Shown here piece by piece: positions 58,123 to 64,000 of a stretch of DNA of 64,000 nt. How positions within the stretch are numbered: position 1 is the first letter of the stretch; every line of letters begins with the position of its first letter. A program made the translations under genes and the position numbers. This DNA comes from Streptomyces abyssalis (GTDB lineage: Bacteria; Actinomycetota; Actinomycetes; Streptomycetales; Streptomycetaceae). The stretch is from positions 1,031,540 to 1,095,539 of the forward strand of contig NZ_LJGT01000038.1 of assembly GCF_001751365.1 (NCBI RefSeq), given 5' to 3'. Below the pieces are notes generated by a model. That model did not search any database. It was not told where the DNA came from and saw only the letters and a program-made list of their open reading frames with translations.

Positions 58123-59321
58123 TCCGGCACCACCTCCCCGCCGGCAACCGTGAAACGGGCCCCCGCCAGCACATCCGGCACATCCTCCGGCACAGCCGCC
58201 GTCACCAGCACCTGCTCGCCCGGCACCACCAGCTCCGCGAGCCGCGCCCGCCGCTGCACGTCCAGCTCCGCGAAGACGTCGTCCAGCACCAGCACCGGCT
58301 CGTTGCCCTCGCTCTTCAGCAACTCGTACGACGCCAGCCGCAACGACAACGCCAACGACCACGACTCACCATGGCTCGCATAACCCTTCGCCGGCAGCTC
58401 CCCCAACTTCAGCACCAGGTCGTCCCGGTGCGGACCCACCAGCGTCACACCGCGCTCCATCTCCGCACGGCGCGACTCACGCAACGCCCCCAGCAGCCCG
58501 TCGTAGAGCTCCGCCGGCGAGAACCCACCGCCCACACCCGCGCCCGCGCCCGCACCGTCCGCGTCCGCGTGGAGAGCCCCGCCGTCACCGCCCGCTTCGC
58601 CACGGCCGCCGTCCGCCGGAACACCCCTGTACTCCAGCCCCACCGGACCACCGCCCGGCGCGAGACGCTCGTACGCCTTGTCCGCGAGCGGCCGCAGCGC
58701 CGATATCAGCTCCAGCCGCCGCCCCAGCAACTCGGCACCCACGCGCGCCAGATGCTCGTCCCACACGTCCAGCGTCGAAGTGTCCACGTCACGCCCCCCG
58801 TGACGCCGCGCCATCACCGCCGACTTCAGCAGCGAATTGCGCTGCTTGAGGACCCGGTCGTAATCGGAACGCACCCCCGCCATGCGCGGCGAACGCGCCG
58901 TGACCAACTCGTCCAGGAACCTGCGCCGTTCGCCCGGATCCCCCTTCACCAGCGACAGATCCTCGGGCGCGAAGAGCACCGTCCGCAGAATCCCCAGCAC
59001 ATCACGCGGCTTGACCTGCGAGGACCTGTTGATCCGCGCCCGGTTCGCCTTGCCCGGATTCAGCTCCAGCTCAACCAGCTGCTGCCGGTCCCCCTGCCGG
59101 ACCGCCGCCCGTACGACCGCGCGCGGCGCACCCATACGCACCAGCGGAGCATCCGACGACACCCGGTGGCTGCCGAGCGACGCGAGATAGCCGACGGCCT
59201 CCACGAGATTCGTCTTGCCCTGCCCGTTCGGCCCCACGAACGTCGTCACGCCCGGACCGAGAGCCACCTCGGCCCGGGCGTACGAACGGAAGTCGGCGAG
59301 CGACAGATGCGTGACGTGCAT
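58119..59321 (-). CDS. recF: DNA replication and repair protein RecF
   Basis: 400 residues from ATG 59321; a TTG at 59333 overlapping the gnd stop is less likely. Walker [14 protein letters not shown] (about 31-43), the ABC signature region [18 protein letters not shown] and Walker [13 protein letters not shown]. RecF helps load RecA at gaps behind stalled forks. A Gly/Ala/Asp-rich insertion of about 40 residues near residue 240-280 (between RGVPADG and [11 protein letters not shown]) is not part of the core fold. Downstream dciA overlaps by 4 nt. Confidence 0.96.
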   Translation of the reverse strand: MHVTHLSLADFRSYARAEVALGPGVTTFVGPNGQGKTNLVEAVGYLASLGSHRVSSDAPLVRMGAPRAVVRAAVRQGDRQQLVELELNPGKANRARINRSSQVKPRDVLGILRTVLFAPEDLSLVKGDPGERRRFLDELVTARSPRMAGVRSDYDRVLKQRNSLLKSAVMARRHGGRDVDTSTLDVWDEHLARVGAELLGRRLELISALRPLADKAYERLAPGGGPVGLEYRGVPADGGRGEAGGDGGALHADADGAGAGAGVGGGFSPAELYDGLLGALRESRRAEMERGVTLVGPHRDDLVLKLGELPAKGYASHGESWSLALSLRLASYELLKSEGNEPVLVLDDVFAELDVQRRARLAELVVPGEQVLVTAAVPEDVPDVLAGARFTVAGGEVVPE

Positions 59322-59329
59322 CGGAACCG

Positions 59330-60262
59330 TCAACCACCCACCGGCGGAAGGACGTCCGCCCCCGGAGTGTCACCGTCCACATGGGCGCCGCTGGCCGAGA
59401 CCGCGTGACCCCCGAACTGATTCCGCAGCGCCGCCACCATCTTCATCTGCGGCGAATCCTTCTGCCGCGACGAGAAACGGGCGAAGAGCGACGCCGTGAT
59501 CGCCGGCAGCGGCACCGCGTGGTCGATCGCCGCGTCGACCGTCCAGCGCCCCTCGCCCGAATCCGCGGCATAGCCGCGCAGTTCGGCCAGGTGCTCGTCG
59601 GAATCCAGCGCCTTGACCGCCAGATCGAGCAGCCAGGAGCGGATGACCGTGCCCTGCTGCCACGAGCGGAAGACCTCACGCACATCGGTGACCGAATCGA
59701 CGGCCTCCAGCAGCTCCCAGCCCTCGGCGAAGGCCTGCATCATCGCGTACTCGATGCCGTTGTGAACCATCTTGGCGAAGTGGCCCGCGCCGACCTTGCC
59801 GGCGTGCACCGAGCCGAAGTCGCCCTCGGGCTTGAGCGCGTCGAAGACGGGCTGCACCCGGGCCACATGCTCGGCGTCCCCGCCGTACATCAGCGCATAG
59901 CCGTTCTCGAGGCCCCAGACGCCGCCGGAGACACCGCAGTCGACGAAACCGATCCCCTTGGCCGCCAGCTCCTCCGCGTGCTGCTCGTCCTCCGTCCAGC
60001 GCGAATTGCCGCCGTCGACGACCACGTCACCGGGGGAGAGCAGCTCTGCCAGCTGGTCGATGGTCGACTGCGTGGCGGCGCCCGCCGGCACCATCACCCA
60101 CACGACGCGCGGCCCCTCGAGCTTCGTCACCAGCTCCTCGAGGCTCCGCGCATCCGCCACGTCGGGATTGCGGTCATAGCCGATGACTGTGTGGCCGGCC
60201 CGGCGGATGCGCTCGCGCATGTTCCCGCCCATCTTGCCGAGACCGATGAGACCGAGCTCCAT
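59330..60262 (-). CDS. gnd: 6-phosphogluconate dehydrogenase, short decarboxylating type
   Basis: 310 residues from ATG 60262. The Rossmann start is [25 protein letters not shown] and [20 protein letters not shown] are the substrate motifs, and [18 protein letters not shown] holds the catalytic Lys and nearby residues. The short (about 300-residue) form and an acidic residue after beta-2 (GYDRNPD) suggest NAD rather than NADP. It converts 6-phosphogluconate to ribulose 5-phosphate. Its place between dnaN and recF is a conserved actinobacterial arrangement, probably not functional. Confidence 0.96.
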   Translation of the reverse strand: MELGLIGLGKMGGNMRERIRRAGHTVIGYDRNPDVADARSLEELVTKLEGPRVVWVMVPAGAATQSTIDQLAELLSPGDVVVDGGNSRWTEDEQHAEELAAKGIGFVDCGVSGGVWGLENGYALMYGGDAEHVARVQPVFDALKPEGDFGSVHAGKVGAGHFAKMVHNGIEYAMMQAFAEGWELLEAVDSVTDVREVFRSWQQGTVIRSWLLDLAVKALDSDEHLAELRGYAADSGEGRWTVDAAIDHAVPLPAITASLFARFSSRQKDSPQMKMVAALRNQFGGHAVSASGAHVDGDTPGADVLPPVGG

Positions 60263-60439
60263 CAGTGCCCCTTCTTTCACGATTCGTACTGCGCCCGACC
60301 CTACGCCCACAGGTCGCGTGCACACCTGTGGACAGGGGACGCTCATACGTGCTGACCAGGGGCGCTACCGGAGCCGCCCCGCCCACGACGGGCGAGGACC
60401 CGGACCGGATTCGACGGACTCGACGGCTTCGACAGCCGC

Positions 60440-61570
60440 TCAGCCCGACAACCGCACAGGCATGATCAGGTACTTGTACGCGTCGTCCGCCTCGACGTCC
60501 CTCGCGGGCTTGCCGCTCAGGAGCGCCGGCTTCGTCGACGTCGTGAAGGAGAGCTGGGCGACAGGGGAGTCGATCGCGCTCAGACCCTCAAGAAGGAAGC
60601 CGGGGTTGAAGGCGATCGAGACGTCGTCGCCCTCCAGTTCCGAGTCCACACGCTCCACAGCCTGTGCATCGTCGCTGGAACCCGCTTCGAGTGTCAGCAC
60701 GCCCTGCTCGAAGCTCAGCCTGACCGGAGTGTTCCGTTCGGCGACCAGGGCAACGCGCTTCACCGCCTCGACGAACGGCGCGGTCTCGATCACCGCCACC
60801 GAGTTGAACTCCGTGGGGAACAGCGTGCGGTACTTCGGCAGATCGCCCTCGAGCAGCCTGGTCGTCGTACGCCGTCCCGCGCCCTCGAAACCGATCAGAC
60901 CTTCGCCCGCACCCGAACCCGACAGCGCCAGCGAGACGTTGTCGCCGCTGCTGAGCGACTTGGCCGTCTCCAGCAGCGTCTTGGCCGGCACGAGCGCCAC
61001 CGAGGAGGCGTCGGGCGTCTCCGGCTTCCACAGGAACTCCCGGACGGCGAAGCGGTACCGGTCCGTCGAGGCCAGGGTGACGGTGTCGCCCTCGATCTCG
61101 ATCCGTACACCGGTCAGCACCGGCAGCGTGTCGTCACGGCCGGCGGCGATGGCGACCTGGGAGACCGCGGAGGCGAACACCTCGCCCGGCACCGTGCCGG
61201 TGGCGGTGGGCATCTCCGGCAGCGCCGGATACTCCTCGACAGGCAGTGTGTGCAGGGTGAACCGGGAGGAGCCGCAGGACACCGTCGCCCGTACACCGTC
61301 TGTGGAAATCTCCACGGGACGGTTGGGGAGCGAGCGGCAGATGTCGGCGAGCAGCCGGCCGGAGACGAGGACCGTGCCCTCCTCCTCGACCTCGCCCTCG
61401 ACCGAAACCCTCGCCGAGACCTCGTAGTCGAAGCCGGAGAGGCTCAGGGAACCGTCCTCGGCCTTCAGCAGCAGGCCTGCCAGGACAGGCACGGGCGGAC
61501 GGGCGGGGAGGCTCTTCGCCGCCCATGCCACCGCCTCCGCGAGTACATCGCGCTCTACCCGGATCTTCAC
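60440..61570 (-). CDS. dnaN: DNA polymerase III beta sliding clamp
   Basis: 376 residues from GTG 61570, preceded by AGGAGG at about 14 nt; the longer frame into oriC is not real. Three clamp domains: KIRVERDVLAEAVAWAAKSL; GRDDTLPVLTGVRIEIEGDTVTLASTDRYRFAVRE; and the end LMP-type motif YLIMPVRLSG. As a ring-shaped dimer it tethers the replicative polymerase. The 177 nt between it and gnd hold no gene. Confidence 0.98.
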   Translation of the reverse strand: MKIRVERDVLAEAVAWAAKSLPARPPVPVLAGLLLKAEDGSLSLSGFDYEVSARVSVEGEVEEEGTVLVSGRLLADICRSLPNRPVEISTDGVRATVSCGSSRFTLHTLPVEEYPALPEMPTATGTVPGEVFASAVSQVAIAAGRDDTLPVLTGVRIEIEGDTVTLASTDRYRFAVREFLWKPETPDASSVALVPAKTLLETAKSLSSGDNVSLALSGSGAGEGLIGFEGAGRRTTTRLLEGDLPKYRTLFPTEFNSVAVIETAPFVEAVKRVALVAERNTPVRLSFEQGVLTLEAGSSDDAQAVERVDSELEGDDVSIAFNPGFLLEGLSAIDSPVAQLSFTTSTKPALLSGKPARDVEADDAYKYLIMPVRLSG

Positions 61571-62437
61571 CTTCAGCCGCCTCCTGCTGTTGCTGGCTGC
61601 TCGCCCTGCCGCCTGTCGTAGTCGGCTCGTTGCCGGGGACCAGTCTGACGCACGCCGCCGACAGTCGGCGTGGGTGTGGGTCAAGTCGTTGCGGGATGGG
61701 TAGGAGGGGAGCGCCCTGAGTTGTGCACAGCCCCCACTTCGAAACAGATTCCTCGCTATATATCCGTGGTCGTAGTAGTAGGGCTTGTGGAAACCGTGGA
61801 CAAGTCCGTTTTCCCAGCTCAGCGCGCGAATTTTGTCCACCGTCCCTGTGGGCGGGACCAGTGGACAGGCGACGGTTTCTGTGGACACCGAAAAGTTCTG
61901 CACATCCGGTGCACAGCCCGCCCGGACTTCCCCACAAGGGTTGCCAATGTTGTCCCCAGCTTTCCCACAGGGGTTGTTGGGTGCCGGGTGTGACGGCTTT
62001 CACTCGGACCAGTGAGCAGGCGCGTTGTGTTGCCGAACAGTGGACAGAGCTGTGGAGAAGCTGGGGACAAGATTGCGGTCGTTGTGGGCGGGCGGTGGAC
62101 AGCAACCTCCTCCAGCCGGTGTCCGCTTCCCGGGTCCACACCCTGTGGACCCCGGTTGCACACAAATCCACATCCCCTTGACCACCGGTGATCGCCCGTC
62201 AGCACCCTCTGCTGTGGACACTGTTGGGACAACTTGTGGGACCCACAGGGTGTGGACGCCTCATGCGGCTCCAGGCTGTGGAACTCGCCCTTCGCGCCCC
62301 TCGGATTCGAACAGCGAAGTGCCCCCGGGGAGTTGGCTCCGAGGGGGCTCGTGGCGGCGTACGGCGCGAGGCAGGGCGCGCAGGAGGGCGCGAAGGTGCG
62401 CGTGGGTACGTGTGAAGGGAAACGTGGAGGAGTGCGC
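61571..62437. other. oriC: Chromosomal replication origin oriC
   Basis: 867 nt between dnaN and dnaA with no gene, packed with DnaA boxes of the TTGTCCACA type. Clear examples: CGTGGACAA 61795-61803 (minus), TTGTCCACC 61833-61841, TGTGGACAC 61880-61888 (minus), TTCCCCACA 61928-61936, TTGTCCCCA 61950-61958, TTTCCCACA 61961-61969, TGGGGACAA 62062-62070 (minus), and several TGTGGAC/GTCCACA elements between 62130 and 62260. Most deviate from the consensus by one base, as in other streptomycete origins. DnaA binds here to open the duplex. Confidence 0.95.
61757..61803 (+). other. AT-rich block, TAG trinucleotides and DnaA box inside oriC (possible unwinding element)
   Basis: In order on the plus strand: TATATAT (61757-61763), TAGTAGTAG (61773-61781), a GGGC spacer, TTGTGGAAA (61785-61793) and CGTGGACAA (61795-61803, a DnaA box on the minus strand). 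This order, AT-rich run, TAG repeats, GC step, DnaA box, is that of the DnaA-trio basal unwinding system of Bacillus. The same AT run could instead serve as a dnaN promoter -10. Confidence 0.5.
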
Positions 62438-64000
62438 TCAGGCGTTCTTGATGCGGTTCGTGAGCTCGGTGACCTGGTTGTAGATCGAGCGGCGCTCGGC
62501 CATGAGCGCCCGGATCTTGCGGTCGGCGTGCATCACGGTCGTATGGTCGCGGCCGCCGAACTGGCTGCCGATCTTCGGCAGTGACAGATCGGTGAGTTCG
62601 CGGCACAGATACATGGCGATCTGCCGCGCCGTCACCAGGACGCGGCTGCGGGAGGAGCCGCACAGGTCGTCGACCGTGAGCCCGAAGTAGTCCGCCGTGG
62701 CTGCCATGATGGCCGGCGCGGTGATCTCGGGGGTGGCGTCCTCGCCGCCGGGGATCAGGTCCTTGAGGACGATCTCGGTGAGACCGAGGTCCACGGGCTG
62801 TCTGTTGAGCGATGCGAAGGCCGTGACCCGGATCAGCGCGCCTTCGAGCTCCCGGATGTTGCGGGAGATCCGCGAGGCGATGAACTCCAGCACCTCGGGC
62901 GGTGCGTTGAGCTGCTCCTGCACCGCCTTCTTCCGGAGGATCGCGATGCGCGTCTCCAGCTCCGGCGGCTGTACGTCCGTGATCAGGCCCCACTCGAAGC
63001 GGTTACGGAGCCGGTCCTCCAGCGTGACCAGCGCCTTGGGGGGACGGTCGCTGGAGAGCACGATCTGCTTGTTCGCGTTGTGCAGGGTGTTGAAGGTGTG
63101 GAAGAACTCCTCCTGCGTCGACTCCTTGTCGGCCAGGAACTGGATGTCGTCCACGAGCAGGATGTCCATGTCGCGGTACCGCTTGCGGAACGCGTCCGCC
63201 TTGCCGTCGCGGATGGAGTTGATGAACTCGTTCGTGAACTCCTCCGAGCTCACATAGCGCACCCGAGTGCCCGGGTAGAGGCTGCGCGCGTAGTGACCGA
63301 TCGCGTGCAGCAGGTGGGTCTTGCCGAGCCCGGACTCCCCGTAGATGAAAAGCGGGTTGTAAGCCTTGGCCGGAGCCTCGGCGACGGCGACGGCCGCGGC
63401 ATGCGCGAAGCGGTTCGAAGCGCCGATGACGAACGTGTCGAAGAGGTACTTCGGGTTCAGCCGCGCCGTCGGCTCGCCGGGGCCCGTGGCGGGCGCGGGC
63501 TGCGCGGCCAGGGGGCCGGGCGCGCCGCTGGGCGCGGGGAGCTGCGACGGGCCGTCGTACCGGGGCGCGGGGGGCTGGCCCTGAGGCGGCACCTGCGGCT
63601 GCGGCATCTGGCCCTGGGGAGGCGGCAGTTGCTGCTGCGCCTGACGGTGGTGCTCGTAGGAGTCGTACGGGGACTGGGGGCGCTCGTACTGCTGCTGGTG
63701 CGGCGGGCGGTGCTGGTCGTAGTGCTGTTCGTACGTCTGCTGCGTGTGCTGTTGCTGCGCCTGCTGGGGGTGCGCCTGCTGTGAGTGGTGCTGCTGCTGT
63801 GAGTGGTGCTGTGGCGGCGGCTGGTTCTGGGGTGCGTACTGGCCCTGCTGGGGCTGCGGCCACGCGCCGGCCTGCCGCGGCGCCTCCGGGTACTCCGGGT
63901 AGGCGGGGCGAGGGCTGGGAAGGTCGCGGTTCTCGTAGCTCTCGTACCTGCCGCCGGCGTACCCGCCGCTGTCGTATCCGCTGTCGTATCCGCCGCCGGG
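62438..64000 (-). CDS. dnaA: Chromosomal replication initiator DnaA (5' end beyond the window)
   Basis: 520 C-terminal residues; the start lies right of 64000. In order: a long Gln/His/Pro/Tyr-rich domain II (about 63480-64000); the AAA+ domain with [13 protein letters not shown], Walker [11 protein letters not shown], Walker [11 protein letters not shown], and sensor motifs LSSDRPPK and RNRFEWGL; and the DNA-binding domain IV with the signature [15 protein letters not shown] near the end. It binds the boxes in oriC. Domain I, which should contact DnaB, is not in the window. Confidence 0.98.
   Translation of the reverse strand, partial: PGGGYDSGYDSGGYAGGRYESYENRDLPSPRPAYPEYPEAPRQAGAWPQPQQGQYAPQNQPPPQHHSQQQHHSQQAHPQQAQQQHTQQTYEQHYDQHRPPHQQQYERPQSPYDSYEHHRQAQQQLPPPQGQMPQPQVPPQGQPPAPRYDGPSQLPAPSGAPGPLAAQPAPATGPGEPTARLNPKYLFDTFVIGASNRFAHAAAVAVAEAPAKAYNPLFIYGESGLGKTHLLHAIGHYARSLYPGTRVRYVSSEEFTNEFINSIRDGKADAFRKRYRDMDILLVDDIQFLADKESTQEEFFHTFNTLHNANKQIVLSSDRPPKALVTLEDRLRNRFEWGLITDVQPPELETRIAILRKKAVQEQLNAPPEVLEFIASRISRNIRELEGALIRVTAFASLNRQPVDLGLTEIVLKDLIPGGEDATPEITAPAIMAATADYFGLTVDDLCGSSRSRVLVTARQIAMYLCRELTDLSLPKIGSQFGGRDHTTVMHADRKIRALMAERRSIYNQVTELTNRIKNA

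Overview
The window is a GC-rich actinobacterial chromosome segment around the replication origin. The order dnaA-oriC-dnaN-gnd-recF-dciA(DUF721)-gyrB-gyrA-DUF3566-tRNA-Ile, the fhaA-fhaB-pstP-rodA-pbpA-pknB cell-division operon, crgA, class E sortases, a DLW-39 small protein and frequent GTG starts all point to Streptomyces or a close relative in the Streptomycetaceae. No species can be named from the sequence alone.

Layout. Positions 1-2580 hold the end of a phenylacetyl-CoA epoxidase operon (paaB partial, paaC, paaD, paaE). 2693-6545 hold a rhodanese, a J-domain protein, a divergent HxlR regulator/azoreductase pair and a two-domain universal stress protein. 6603-10301 is a fused 5-oxoprolinase/hydantoinase. 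10647-21268 is the Kdp potassium system in two parts: kdpDE on the plus strand and kdpFABC on the minus strand, separated by a ferredoxin-P450 pair with a divergent regulator. 21636-30195 holds tRNA-Leu and the FHA/phosphatase/RodA/PBP/PASTA-kinase operon that controls growth and septation. 30307-35279 is a minus-strand group with a small secreted protein, two class E sortases, a PabA/TrpG-type amidotransferase, a 55-residue membrane protein and a DUF881 protein. 35405-42415 hold crgA, a DnaA-box cluster, a rhomboid protease, a cyclophilin, a DUF5324 protein, an MMPL exporter and a photolyase. 42844-51568 hold tRNA-Ala, a DNA-binding protein, a second Ser/Thr kinase, a membrane protein preceded by an apparent gene remnant, DLW-39, a divergent HemC paralogue, a peptide-binding lipoprotein, a VOC protein and tRNA-Ile. 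51638-64000 is the replication core, ending in dnaA whose 5' end is cut by the window edge.

How it works together. FhaA/FhaB (phosphothreonine readers), PstP (phosphatase) and PknB (PASTA kinase) form a signalling set around the peptidoglycan enzymes RodA and PbpA; CrgA and the sortases add division and surface functions nearby. KdpD/KdpE probably control both Kdp transcription units, because the upstream regions of kdpDE and kdpFABC carry the same composite motif, GGCGTCAGG-N4-CGTCAA. DnaA probably acts at oriC and also at a cluster of DnaA boxes about 26 kb away between crgA and the rhomboid gene.

Most of the window is conserved core. I did not find a clearly new multi-gene system. The most interesting items are the shared Kdp motif, a TAG-trinucleotide/AT-rich/DnaA-box arrangement inside oriC, the outlying DnaA-box cluster, the P450 island with a chimeric regulator inside the kdp region, a coupled small membrane ORF before kdpF, and a divergent second HemC.
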